Source of the DNA: an uncultured bacterium
GTDB taxonomy: Bacteria > Bacillota > Clostridia > Oscillospirales > CAG-272
Direction: 5' to 3'
Assembly: GCA_945920215.1 (NCBI GenBank)
Contig: CAMEJM010000005.1
Coordinates: 1-64,000, forward strand
DNA length: 64,000 bases
Numbering within the stretch: the stretch's first letter is position 1; the number at the start of each line of letters is the position of its first letter. The position numbers and the translations under genes are program-made. This document shows, piece after piece, positions 16,984 to 24,862 of this stretch. Under the pieces are notes generated by a model. That model did no database searches. It was not told the origin of the DNA and saw only the letters and a program-made list of their open reading frames with translations.

Positions 16984-17711
16984 AGGTTCAGTCCTCCGTC
17001 AAGCACCAGTACCTGCCCGGTCATATAAGAGCAGGCGTCGCTTGCCAGCATGGAGACGATCCCCGCCACCTCGTCCGCGGTGCCGAGGCGCCCCATCGGA
17101 ATGGCTTTGAGATATTCCTCTTTTTTCTCCTCCGGCAGCTGCTCCACCATTTCGGTCATGATGAAGCCGGGCGCCACCGCGTTGACGCGGATCCCGTAAG
17201 GCGCAAGTTCCTTTGCCATGGTGCGGGTCAGGGCATTCACCGCTCCTTTGGTCGCGCTGTAAACCGTCTGCCCTGCCAATGCCATTTCGGAGCTGACGGA
17301 GGACATATTGATCACCGTGCCGCACTTGCGGCGGAACATTTTCAGAACCGCCTGCTGCGCGCAGTAGAAATACCCTTTCAGATTCAGGTCGATACACGCG
17401 TCGAGATTGTCGGGGTTAAGCATCAACAGATACTCGTCGCGCACGATGCCGGCATTGTTGACCAGCACGTCGATCTGCCCGTAGGTTTTCTGAACGGTCT
17501 TGAACATCTCCTTGACCTCGGGCAGTTTCGAGACGTCCGCACGGATGGCGATCGCCTCTCCCCCCTCGGCTTTGATCTGCTCCACGACCTCGTTTGCCGC
17601 CGCTTCGCTGCTGCTGTAATTGACCACAACAGCCATACCGTCTTTGGCAAGACGGAGGGCGCACGCGCGCCCGATGCCGCGGGAGGCACCTGTTACCAAT
17701 GCGACTTTCAT
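16980..17711 (-). CDS. fabG: 3-oxoacyl-ACP reductase FabG
   Basis: NADPH-dependent short-chain dehydrogenase that reduces 3-oxoacyl-ACP. Rossmann motif 'VTGASRGIGRACALRLAKDG', 'NNAGIVRDEYLL', catalytic Ser in 'VINMSSVSSEMALAGQ', and Tyr/Lys in 'YSATKGAV'. 243 residues. The start was set at MKVALV (GGAG upstream), well after the first codon listed in the track. It follows the tandem ketosynthase gene by 16 bases. Confidence 0.96.
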   Translation of the reverse strand: MKVALVTGASRGIGRACALRLAKDGMAVVVNYSSSEAAANEVVEQIKAEGGEAIAIRADVSKLPEVKEMFKTVQKTYGQIDVLVNNAGIVRDEYLLMLNPDNLDACIDLNLKGYFYCAQQAVLKMFRRKCGTVINMSSVSSEMALAGQTVYSATKGAVNALTRTMAKELAPYGIRVNAVAPGFIMTEMVEQLPEEKKEEYLKAIPMGRLGTADEVAGIVSMLASDACSYMTGQVLVLDGGLNL

Positions 17712-17727
17712 GCTTTTCTCCTTTCCG

Positions 17728-20130
17728 TCAGGCGCGTTCGAGCACCACGGCGCAGCAGGAGCCGCCTGCCGCAACACTCGTCACCAGTACCCGGCGGTAT
17801 GCAGCGGTACTGACCTTGCCTGCCTTGACCGCACCGTTTTCATAGCGGTATGCGTTCTGAACCTCTTCCAGTTTGCCCGCCAGCATTAGCGCGGCGTGCC
17901 CTGCGGACAGGGCGGCGGCGGCGGCGCGGCTCTCGCCGACCAGATCCTTGACGTTATGTATCGGCACAGCCGCCAGTTTCTCATCGCCGAACACAGCCCG
18001 ATAGGCGGCGATTTCGGTTTCGTCGAACGCCTTCATCCCGTTTGCGAACCCGACAACGGCGTCAATGTCCGAAGCGGAAATACCCGCGTCCTCGCAAGCC
18101 AGCCTGATGGCGTCCGCCATCGCGCCCTCACTGCCGCGCACGGTACCGAAACGGATGTCCGCGCGGGTCATGCCGTAGCCCGTCACCTTGGCATAAGGCG
18201 TCACGCCGCGCTTGGCAACGCTCTTGCCGCTCTCCAGCACAAGGGTGGTACTGCCGTCCGAGAGGACAAAACCGTCCTGCCCGGCATAGGCGGGATGCGC
18301 CGAAGCGCTCACGCAACCGAGTTTATTATAAAGGGAAGTAATGATTTCACCGTTCTCGTCGGTACCTGTGGCAAGCACCGCGTTCTCCTGCCCGGCACGG
18401 ATGATATTGCAGGCGTACGCGATGCCGGAAAGCCCGGACTGCATCCCGTTGGTCACCGTCACGTTGTAGCCCTTGATACCGGAGCAAATCGAGAGGTATC
18501 CGCCCGCTGCGTTATACACCGTGTTCGGGAACTTGAAAGCGCTGCCGGCGGCGTTGCCCTTGCGTACCAGATCCTGCTGGAAGTCGCATACCGTGGCAAT
18601 CGGACCGTCCGAAGTGCCCACCACGATCCCGATGTCGGTGGCGTTTTCGTCGCTGACCGTCAGAGAAGCGTTCTTCAGCGCCTCCATGCCGGAAACCGCC
18701 TGCAACTGGCTGAACTTATCCAACTTGCGGTAGAATGCCATCTTCAGTCCGCAGGCGTCATAGTCCTCGTGTCCCACCTCGGAGTGAACCGAGCCCTCCG
18801 CGGGCAGGCTTGCCTCCGCGACCTTGGCGATATAGTTTTCCACGCCGTTGCCGATGGGGCTGACCACGCCCAGGCCGGTCACGTACACATCCTCGCGCGT
18901 CTCGGGCAAGGTCACGTTTCCCGCCTCGCGGCTGAAAATAATGCTGGCGTTGTTGCCGCCGAAAGCAAAGGAGTTGCTCATGACGTTCGTCATCTTCTTG
19001 TCGCGCGCAACGTTGGGGCGGAAGTCGATCTTGCCGGCGCGCTCCGCCAGCCTTTCCATATCCTCCTCACGGTATCCCACCGTCGGAGGCACCTTGTTCT
19101 CGGTCAGCGCCTTGACGGAGAACACCGCCTCCACAGCGCCGGCGGCGCCGAGGCAGTGACCCACCATCGACTTGGTGGAGCTGACGGACAGGTCGTCGTT
19201 CGACTCGTCGAAAATGGTATGCAGGGATAAGAACTCCGCCTCATCGTTTTTGGCGGTACCCGTCCCGTGCGCGTTGATGTACTGGATATCCTTCGGCTCC
19301 AAGCCGGAATTGGCAAGGGCGCGGCGGATGGCGTTCATCTGTCCCTCTCCGTCGGGGCGGGGCGCGGTGATATGGTGCGCGTCGCTGCTGATGCCGGCGC
19401 CCAATACCTCGCAGTAGATCTTAGCGCCGCGCTTGACGGCGCTCTCATAGGACTCCACCACCAAAGCGCCGGAGCCCTCGCCCAGCGTGATACCGCTGCA
19501 CCGGTTGAACGGCGAGCAGGGCTGCGCGTCCAGGGCGTGCAGGGATAAGAAGCCCGCGTAAGGCACGGAAGCAAACGCGTCTGCACCGCCGGCAATAAAG
19601 GCGTCCGCCACACCGGCGCGGATCAGGTCGCACGCGTAGGCGATGCTGATGGTGCCCGCCGCGCAGGCGTTTGCAATATTGGTCACCACGCCGCAGGCGC
19701 CGTATTCCTCGGCAACCATATTGGCAATGGCGGAAATCGGCATTTTGGTCACGTCCGCGGCGGACTCGCCGTTGCGGTAGTAATCCTCAATACTGATCAC
19801 GCCGCCGACGCAGGAGCCCATGATGACCCCCACGCGCTCACGGTTGCCGTCCGTGATTTCAAAGCCCGCGTCCCGGAGGGCTTCTCCGGCGGCTTTCACG
19901 CACAGCTTGGAAACGCGGTCCATCTCCGACGCGTGCTTCGCCTTGTCCAGATCGTCTGCCTTGACCTCGGCGGCCAGATTTGCATAGCAGCCCTCGGTGT
20001 CCACCGCGGCGGTCTCCCGAATGCCGCATACGCCGTCAACGGCGTTGCTCCAGCACTCCTCCACCGTATTGCCGATCGCATTCAGCATACCCAGCCCGGT
20101 GACTACGCAACGAAACTTGTTTTCAGTCAT
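17728..20130 (-). CDS. Tandem ketosynthase: active KS fused to a degenerate (CLF-like) KS
   Basis: 800 residues, twice the usual FabF length, made of two thiolase-fold ketosynthase modules. Module 1 (about 5-400) has the full catalytic set: Cys156 in 'NACAAGT', His288 in 'NAHGTGT' and His325 in 'KSMVGHCLGAAG'. Module 2 (about 413-800, from 'DVYVTGLGVVSPIGNGVE') aligns along its length, but the three residues are Met563 ('NGMQSGLSG'), Phe685 ('VVGFANGMKAF') and Glu733 ('KDLVGESRA'), so it cannot condense. That layout mirrors KS/chain-length-factor pairs of type II polyketide synthases and the fused KS-CLF of PUFA synthases. Here it occupies the place of FabF in a FAS operon. It probably forms an internal pseudo-heterodimer in which module 2 shapes the acyl pocket; this is inference. 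Confidence 0.9.
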   Translation of the reverse strand: MTENKFRCVVTGLGMLNAIGNTVEECWSNAVDGVCGIRETAAVDTEGCYANLAAEVKADDLDKAKHASEMDRVSKLCVKAAGEALRDAGFEITDGNRERVGVIMGSCVGGVISIEDYYRNGESAADVTKMPISAIANMVAEEYGACGVVTNIANACAAGTISIAYACDLIRAGVADAFIAGGADAFASVPYAGFLSLHALDAQPCSPFNRCSGITLGEGSGALVVESYESAVKRGAKIYCEVLGAGISSDAHHITAPRPDGEGQMNAIRRALANSGLEPKDIQYINAHGTGTAKNDEAEFLSLHTIFDESNDDLSVSSTKSMVGHCLGAAGAVEAVFSVKALTENKVPPTVGYREEDMERLAERAGKIDFRPNVARDKKMTNVMSNSFAFGGNNASIIFSREAGNVTLPETREDVYVTGLGVVSPIGNGVENYIAKVAEASLPAEGSVHSEVGHEDYDACGLKMAFYRKLDKFSQLQAVSGMEALKNASLTVSDENATDIGIVVGTSDGPIATVCDFQQDLVRKGNAAGSAFKFPNTVYNAAGGYLSICSGIKGYNVTVTNGMQSGLSGIAYACNIIRAGQENAVLATGTDENGEIITSLYNKLGCVSASAHPAYAGQDGFVLSDGSTTLVLESGKSVAKRGVTPYAKVTGYGMTRADIRFGTVRGSEGAMADAIRLACEDAGISASDIDAVVGFANGMKAFDETEIAAYRAVFGDEKLAAVPIHNVKDLVGESRAAAAALSAGHAALMLAGKLEEVQNAYRYENGAVKAGKVSTAAYRRVLVTSVAAGGSCCAVVLERA

Positions 20131-20297
20131 TTTGTTACCTCTCCCTGCCGCGGCACCCGTCCGTCGGCATATTTCTTCAGATAAATATATTTTTGAACAA
20201 TCCCGTACCGTTTTCGGTTTTCAATGTCGGGGTTGTGATTGTATCCGTATTTATTATAAAAAACGTATCTGTTAATTTGTAATGGAAACTGCGAGCG

Positions 20298-20322
20298 CCC
20301 GCCCGGTACGAAACCGGGCGGG
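20298..20322 (-). terminator. Hairpin between acp and the ketosynthase gene
   Basis: CCCGCCCGG-tacgaaa-CCGGGCGGG directly after the acp stop; no T-run follows on the minus strand. It probably ends or processes part of the acp transcript, allowing a higher level of ACP. The roughly 165 bases after it contain TATAAT (minus strand, near 20254) with no good -35, so a second promoter is possible but weak. Confidence 0.5.
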
Positions 20323-20337
20323 ATCACTCCGATGATA

Positions 20338-20589
20338 TCAGCCCTGATGTGCCGCCACGTACTTGGCAAGGCTCTCTACATTGTAGAAGTTCTCCTTACC
20401 GGTGCCGGTCATGGAAACGCCGAATTCATCGTCAATGCAGGCAATGATCTCCATGGAGTCAATGGAATCCAGTCCGATCTCGTCGCCGAACAGAGCAATC
20501 TCGTCGGTCAGGACGTCGGCGTCGATGCCGAGGTTCTCACACAGCAGCTCCTTGATTCTGTCTGCAATCTTCTGTTCATTTGCGTTCAT
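20338..20589 (-). CDS. acpP: Acyl carrier protein
   Basis: Carries growing acyl chains on a phosphopantetheine arm. 83 residues from MNANEQ. The modification Ser lies in 'GLDSIDSMEI' (DSI in place of the common DSL). The protein is acidic and helical as expected, with the helix II-III region 'CIDDEFGVSM'. The start was chosen because GGAAG precedes this ATG; the longer ORF in the track is a read-through of the leader. It sits between plsC and the tandem ketosynthase gene, and is the only ACP in the window. Confidence 0.93.
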   Translation of the reverse strand: MNANEQKIADRIKELLCENLGIDADVLTDEIALFGDEIGLDSIDSMEIIACIDDEFGVSMTGTGKENFYNVESLAKYVAAHQG

Positions 20590-20656
20590 GGTGTACTTCC
20601 TTTCTGAAATAACGGATTTGATAGTTTTATATTGATGCGAAATGCAAAAATATACG

Positions 20657-21472
20657 TCAGTGTACGGGGGAGAGCAGCTCCGCCGCCTCATCCGGCTCCC
20701 GCGCGGAAAGCGTTACGGCGGGGTCCTTCTCCGCGGTATCCGAGCCGCTCTTTCCCGTCTGCAAAGCAGCCTCGGCGCACGCCTCGGCTTCCCTGCCGCC
20801 CTCCGGCAGATACGCCCTGTCCGACTTGCTCTCGGATACTGCCGGGGTTTCCCTCAAGTCCAGCATCTGCGTCAACGCGGTGCGGCATACCGCCGCCTCG
20901 CGGCGCAGAATCACGGAGGGGCGTCCCGGCTCATTGAGCTTCAGTTCAAGCGGCATTCCCACCAACAGCGTCTTGCGGCGGAATTTGCGATACCCGCCGC
21001 ACAGGGCAATCGGAATCACCGGCGCCCCGGTCTGCTTTGCAAGCATCAGAAAGCCGGGATGGAACTCGCCGAGGCTTCCGTCGGTCACCAGCTTCCCCTC
21101 GGGAAACAGAATGACCCTACCGCCCCTCTTGAGTACCTCGGCGCCCGCGCCGAGCCACGCCGTATCCATTTCCTGCAAGTTGACGGGAATGTACGGCAAA
21201 CGGCTGAACATCCAGTGAAGTCCGGGTTTGTCATACCATTTCCGGGTCACATATGTATACGGCAGTTTTCCCGGCAGCATCTGCGGCAGATAGTATCCGT
21301 CCGTGTGAGCCGTATGGTTGGCAATCAGGATACACGGCCGTTTCATCGCCTGCTTCGCCGCCGGACTCAGATATTTGATTTTCGGCGGAAAGAGAATTCT
21401 GTTCCAGAGGCTCCACACGGCGTACACAAGGTGAACGAACCACGTCAGCGGTCCTTTTCCCGCGCGTTTCAT
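20657..21472 (-). CDS. 1-acylglycerol-3-phosphate acyltransferase-like (PlsC family)
   Basis: Membrane-associated acyltransferase. It has an N-terminal hydrophobic stretch ('GPLTWFVHLVYAVWSL'), the HX4D motif in 'IANHTAHTDGYYL', the acceptor motif 'ILFPEGKLVTDGSLGEF' and 'APVIPIALCGGYR'. Residues after about 200 form an unusual low-complexity, Glu/Ala/Ser-rich tail of some 65 residues not typical of the family. The start at MKRAGK has GGAGG upstream and overlaps the patatin gene stop (ATGA). It probably uses acyl-ACP from the neighbouring pathway or acyl-CoA to build phosphatidic acid; donor and acceptor are not proven. Confidence 0.9.
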   Translation of the reverse strand: MKRAGKGPLTWFVHLVYAVWSLWNRILFPPKIKYLSPAAKQAMKRPCILIANHTAHTDGYYLPQMLPGKLPYTYVTRKWYDKPGLHWMFSRLPYIPVNLQEMDTAWLGAGAEVLKRGGRVILFPEGKLVTDGSLGEFHPGFLMLAKQTGAPVIPIALCGGYRKFRRKTLLVGMPLELKLNEPGRPSVILRREAAVCRTALTQMLDLRETPAVSESKSDRAYLPEGGREAEACAEAALQTGKSGSDTAEKDPAVTLSAREPDEAAELLSPVH

Positions 21473-22311
21473 GCGTCCACCTCCAAAAAGTCCCGCAGGT
21501 CGTCCCAACGCGCCTGCATACTCTCGTAACCGTGACGGTAAAACTCCTCCGTACGGGTGCGGTCGCTCTCAAAATGGCGGATACTCGGCAAGGTCGGGCG
21601 GATGACAAAGACTTTGCCCTGTTTTTCGAGCTGTGCCAGCGCCTTTTGCTCTTTGCGGTAGTTTTTTGCGCGCGCCAGAAGCGCGTCCGCGAGCTTCGGA
21701 TACTTTTCTCTGTAACAGATCTCGACCAAAAACGCCATGCGGGCGTAATCGGTCGGCTCCTCTCCCTCTCTGCGGGTCAGAACGACCACCGCCCTGTCGC
21801 ATTTTCCGAGCGCGTGCGCCACGGGGATCGGGTCGGAGACGCCGCCGTCCACGTACGGGGCGCCGCCTATCTTCACCGGCTGGCACAACAGCGGCACGGC
21901 GCAGGCGGCGCGGCAGGCCTCCGTCACGGCGCTTTCATCGTCGCCGGGTCTGACATACGTCGCCTCGCCGCTCTCACAGCAGGTCAACACGAACTCGCAC
22001 TCGCTCTCCGTCTCAAGAAAACGGTCAATATCATACGGCGCAAAGCGGGTCGAATACTCAAACAGCGCGCCGACCGGGTCTCTCTCCGGGGTCAGGGTCG
22101 GGGAAAAGCCGTCTGCGGCGGCGCCCCCCGCTACCACGCGGCGCATCTGCCCCGCCTGCCCGGAAAGATATCCGACGGCATTGACAGCACCGGAAGAAAC
22201 GCCTACAATATATGGGAAATCGATCTGCTTCTCCGCCAGGCAGTCAAGCACGCCGGCGGTAAACAGACCGCGGAAGGCACCTCCTTCCAATACAAGTCCT
22301 GTTTTTCTCAT
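21469..22311 (-). CDS. Patatin-like phospholipase
   Basis: Serine acyl hydrolase with a Ser-Asp dyad. N-terminal oxyanion loop 'LVLEGGAFRGLFTAGVLD', nucleophile Ser in 'GVSSGAVNAVGY' and the Asp in 'YVDGGVSDPIPV'. 280 residues, no signal peptide, so it acts in the cytoplasm or on the inner membrane face, like bacterial YjjU/RssA-type proteins. It is the first gene of the lipid operon, preceded by GGAG six bases before the chosen ATG (MRKTG). Together with PlsC it suggests acyl remodelling of membrane lipids. Confidence 0.92.
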   Translation of the reverse strand: MRKTGLVLEGGAFRGLFTAGVLDCLAEKQIDFPYIVGVSSGAVNAVGYLSGQAGQMRRVVAGGAAADGFSPTLTPERDPVGALFEYSTRFAPYDIDRFLETESECEFVLTCCESGEATYVRPGDDESAVTEACRAACAVPLLCQPVKIGGAPYVDGGVSDPIPVAHALGKCDRAVVVLTRREGEEPTDYARMAFLVEICYREKYPKLADALLARAKNYRKEQKALAQLEKQGKVFVIRPTLPSIRHFESDRTRTEEFYRHGYESMQARWDDLRDFLEVDA

Positions 22312-22330
22312 GGTTTTCTCCGTTTTCGGA

Positions 22331-22346
22331 AACAAATGTTGCTTTT
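22331..22346. promoter_or_regulatory. Putative TetR operator, site A
   Basis: AACAAATGTTGCTTTT, overlapping the -35 box of the tetR promoter and downstream of the lipid-operon -10. The same core occurs again at 22409. It contains the palindrome AACA-aA-TGTT. Confidence 0.55.
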
Positions 22347-22367
22347 CTCGCTAATTACGTGTATAAT
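22339..22367 (+). promoter_or_regulatory. Putative promoter of the TetR gene
   Basis: TTGCTT, 17-bp spacer, TATAAT. The -10 overlaps that of the divergent lipid-operon promoter. Confidence 0.5.
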
Positions 22368-22394
22368 TATATCAATTGAAAATCGGTGAGTCAA
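22366..22394 (-). promoter_or_regulatory. Promoter of the lipid operon
   Basis: Minus strand TTGACT, 17-bp spacer, TATAAT, about 55 bp upstream of the patatin start. It probably drives the set of close or overlapping genes down to at least the thioesterase. Confidence 0.8.
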
Positions 22395-22408
22395 TAAACG
22401 CAAAAGGC

Positions 22409-22427
22409 AACAAATGTTACTTTTGCG
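22409..22427. promoter_or_regulatory. Putative TetR operator, site B
   Basis: AACAAATGTTACTTTTGCG; with flanks it makes an imperfect palindrome CAAAAG...CTTTTG around AACAaATGTT. It is repeated from site A 78 bp away and lies just upstream of the lipid-operon -35. Confidence 0.55.
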
Positions 22428-22492
22428 ACATATGTTTCTGTTTTGCCGCTTTCAATTGTAAATTTTTTTCGTATTTCAGCGGAGGTGCGACC

Positions 22493-23137
22493 ATGAGTGA
22501 AACGCAGGACAAACGCGTCAAAAAAACCAAGCGCGCCGTACGCGACGCAGTCATCTCCCTTTTGCGGGATAAACCCATCGGTCAAATCACCGTCAAGGAG
22601 CTGTCGGACGCCGCGCACATCAACCGCAAGACATTCTATGCGCACTACGCCAAGGTAGAGGACGTCATCGCGGAACTGGAAGACGAGCTGACGGAAAACG
22701 TCGCTTATTATCTCCACACCGCCGTCATGGAGGGAGAGAACCCCGACCCGCAGTATTTCATTCGCTTTGTCAATTTGGTGTATAACAGCAACCCCGCTTT
22801 TTTCGAGAATGTCGTTTCGGCGCGCAACTACGCGTATCTGGCGCAGAAAATCAAGCGGGTATTCAAAAAAGAACTCATCGCGTACTTTTCCGACCGCATT
22901 CCGAATACCCTGTATCTCTCCTATATGACGGAGTATTTTCTCGGCGGTATGTCGGCGCTCTATGTGGAGTGGATTATGTCAGGCAAGCAGGTTCCCTTTG
23001 AGGAGGTCAACCGGATTTTGATGCGCTTGTCCTCCAACTGGGCGCAGGCGATTGCCGCGGCGAAAGAAACGGATACCCCCGCGCAGGCGCCGGATACCCC
23101 GCAGAATCCCCCCTTCAAAAACCTGTCGGAATTATAA
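22493..23137 (+). CDS. TetR/AcrR family transcriptional regulator
   Basis: DNA-binding repressor-type regulator, 214 residues. The N-terminal helix-turn-helix is 'QITVKELSDAAHINRKTFYAHY' (about 29-50), the hallmark of TetR proteins; the C-terminal ligand domain is of the type found in DhaS-like clostridial regulators (aromatic-rich, 'YLSYMTEYFLGGMSALY'). The start was placed at MSETQD, which has GGAGGT upstream; the longer ORF is leader. It is transcribed away from the lipid operon with two repeated near-palindromic sequences in the shared intergenic region, so it probably controls both itself and lipid synthesis. The likely ligand, an acyl-CoA or acyl-ACP, is inferred. Confidence 0.92.
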   Translation: MSETQDKRVKKTKRAVRDAVISLLRDKPIGQITVKELSDAAHINRKTFYAHYAKVEDVIAELEDELTENVAYYLHTAVMEGENPDPQYFIRFVNLVYNSNPAFFENVVSARNYAYLAQKIKRVFKKELIAYFSDRIPNTLYLSYMTEYFLGGMSALYVEWIMSGKQVPFEEVNRILMRLSSNWAQAIAAAKETDTPAQAPDTPQNPPFKNLSEL

Positions 23138-23185
23138 CTTTCAAACCGAAATCAAATTTGGCGCCCCACGGCGCCCGGAGGCATC

Positions 23186-23989
23186 ATGCTGATCATTCTG
23201 TTTCCCATCCTCTCCCTTTGCGCTGCGGTTTTGACCGTCGTGTGCACCCCGCTGACATGGTGGTGGGCATTTCTGCTCTTTCCCGCCTATTTTATCGGAC
23301 TGTATGCGGCTTTCTTTCTGTTCGCCATTCTGATCTCTCCCTTTTTCGGCAAAAAAAAGGAGCCGAAACGCCCCAACCGCCTGTGCCGCTTTCTGCTGGT
23401 GGAGGCGTATACCGTGGCGATGTTCTTCATGCAGGTACACGCTAAAGTGGAGGGAATGGAAAAGCTTCCGCCGAAAGGAACCACCTTTCTTGTGGTGTGC
23501 AACCATCTCTCCAATTATGACCATATGCTGATGCTGACCAAGCTCCGCCGCTTCCCGATCGCCTTCATCTCCAAGCCGGAGAACTTCCGGATTCCGATTG
23601 TGGGACGTTACCTTTGGAACAGCGGTTTCCTCTCCATCGACCGCCGCAGCGCCCGCAACGCGCTCACCACCGTGCAGAAGACGGCGGACAGGATCGCCCA
23701 CGGCGGTATGTGCTACGGCGTCTTCCCGGAGGGAACGCGAAGCCGCACCGGCAAGCTGCTTACCTTCCACAGCGGAGTCTTTCTTTCCGCCACCAAGGCG
23801 AAAGCGCCGATTCTCGTCATTCATGTCACCGGCACAGACCGTATTACCCGCCGCGCTCCGTGGCGCCCGACCAAGGTGAAAATGGATATTCTCGCTTACC
23901 TGGACGCCGCGTATGTCGGAAGCCATACCGACGCCGAGATCAGCCAAGATACATACAACATGATGCTGGAGCGCTTCCCGCAGAACTGA
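23186..23989 (+). CDS. 1-acyl-sn-glycerol-3-phosphate acyltransferase (PlsC family)
   Basis: Second PlsC-type acyltransferase of the window, 267 residues. Two N-terminal membrane segments ('LIILFPILSLCAAVLTVV', 'WAFLLFPAYFIGLYAAFFL') precede HX4D in 'VCNHLSNYDHMLML', 'SIDRRSARNALT' and 'FPEGTRSRTGKLLTF'. The last block is closer to classical PlsC than the copy in the lipid operon. GGAGG is 4 bases before the ATG. It follows the TetR gene by about 50 bases and is probably co-transcribed with it, linking regulator and phospholipid synthesis. Confidence 0.92.
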   Translation: MLIILFPILSLCAAVLTVVCTPLTWWWAFLLFPAYFIGLYAAFFLFAILISPFFGKKKEPKRPNRLCRFLLVEAYTVAMFFMQVHAKVEGMEKLPPKGTTFLVVCNHLSNYDHMLMLTKLRRFPIAFISKPENFRIPIVGRYLWNSGFLSIDRRSARNALTTVQKTADRIAHGGMCYGVFPEGTRSRTGKLLTFHSGVFLSATKAKAPILVIHVTGTDRITRRAPWRPTKVKMDILAYLDAAYVGSHTDAEISQDTYNMMLERFPQN

Positions 23990-24025
23990 ACGGCGCTCCG
24001 CCCGTCTTGCTTCTCCGCCAAGCCA

Positions 24026-24045
24026 CGCGCCGCGACCGCGGCGCG
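24026..24045 (+). terminator. Terminator after the second PlsC gene
   Basis: CGCGCCGCG-ac-CGCGGCGCG followed by TATTTC. Confidence 0.5.
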
Positions 24046-24082
24046 TATTTCATACTCCGACCGCTCTCAAGGAGGTTTCTCC

Positions 24083-24652
24083 ATGCGCCGCAGTCACACC
24101 ATTCCGCCCGTGTGGGACAAGGATAGCCGCGTGCTGATCCTCGGCAGTTTCCCCTCTGTCAGATCGCGCGAAGCGGGCTTCTATTATCACCATCCGCAAA
24201 ACCGCTTCTGGCGCGTGCTCGCCGCCCTGTTCGACGAGGAGGTGCCGCAGGATATCCCGGCGCGCCGTGCCTTTCTGATCCGGCACCGCATCGCGCTGTG
24301 GGACGTGATAGCGGACTGTGAGCTGGACGGCTCCGCCGACGCGGATATCCGCGACCCGCACCCCAACGACATCGCCGCTCTGCTCTCCCAAACACGTATC
24401 CGCCGCGTGTTCTGCAACGGCGCTCTCGCCATGAAACTCTACCGTCGTTTTGCGGGGCAGGCTTTGCCGGGCGCCTGCCCGCTGCCCTCCACCAGCCCCG
24501 CCAACGCTTCCTACTCCCTCTCCCGCCTGCTACAAGCGTGGGAGAGCGTCCGTGAGGCGGCGCTTGCCGACGGCGCGCCGGCTCCTTTGCAAAGCGCTGT
24601 TTCCGACAGCGAAAGCCGCAAAAATGCAACCGCGGAGCCCGACAAAACATAA
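24083..24652 (+). CDS. DNA-deoxyinosine (hypoxanthine) glycosylase, UDG superfamily
   Basis: Excises deaminated bases from DNA. 189 residues. Motifs of the Mug/hypoxanthine-DNA glycosylase branch: 'VLILGSFPSVRSREAGFYY' (motif 1), 'HPQNRFWRVLAALF', 'ALWDVIADCELDGSAD' and the C-terminal 'PLPSTSPANASYS' loop. The last 30 residues are low complexity. AAGGAGG lies upstream of the ATG. It is a single gene between the PlsC terminator and a strong terminator of its own. Confidence 0.88.
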   Translation: MRRSHTIPPVWDKDSRVLILGSFPSVRSREAGFYYHHPQNRFWRVLAALFDEEVPQDIPARRAFLIRHRIALWDVIADCELDGSADADIRDPHPNDIAALLSQTRIRRVFCNGALAMKLYRRFAGQALPGACPLPSTSPANASYSLSRLLQAWESVREAALADGAPAPLQSAVSDSESRKNATAEPDKT

Positions 24653-24685
24653 AATCCAAGATATCAGATCCATGAGAGAATGTCT

Positions 24686-24716
24686 GCGGCGCAGCGATCC
24701 CCGATCGCTGCGCCGC
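24686..24716 (+). terminator. Strong terminator after the DNA glycosylase gene
   Basis: GCGGCGCAGCGATC-ccc-GATCGCTGCGCCGC, 14-bp perfect stem, followed by CGTTGTTTTG. Confidence 0.8.
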
Positions 24717-24862
24717 CGTTGTTTTGCCGTAAGAGGATCCCCGCGAAAAAGCCCTGCGTTTCCAAAGAAACATCCCGTTTTTCGCAACGCCTTTCCTGTC
24801 ATCTTCCGTATCCGCCGCATACTATACAGAACAGAAGAACAACCGAAAGGAAGAAAAGAAAA

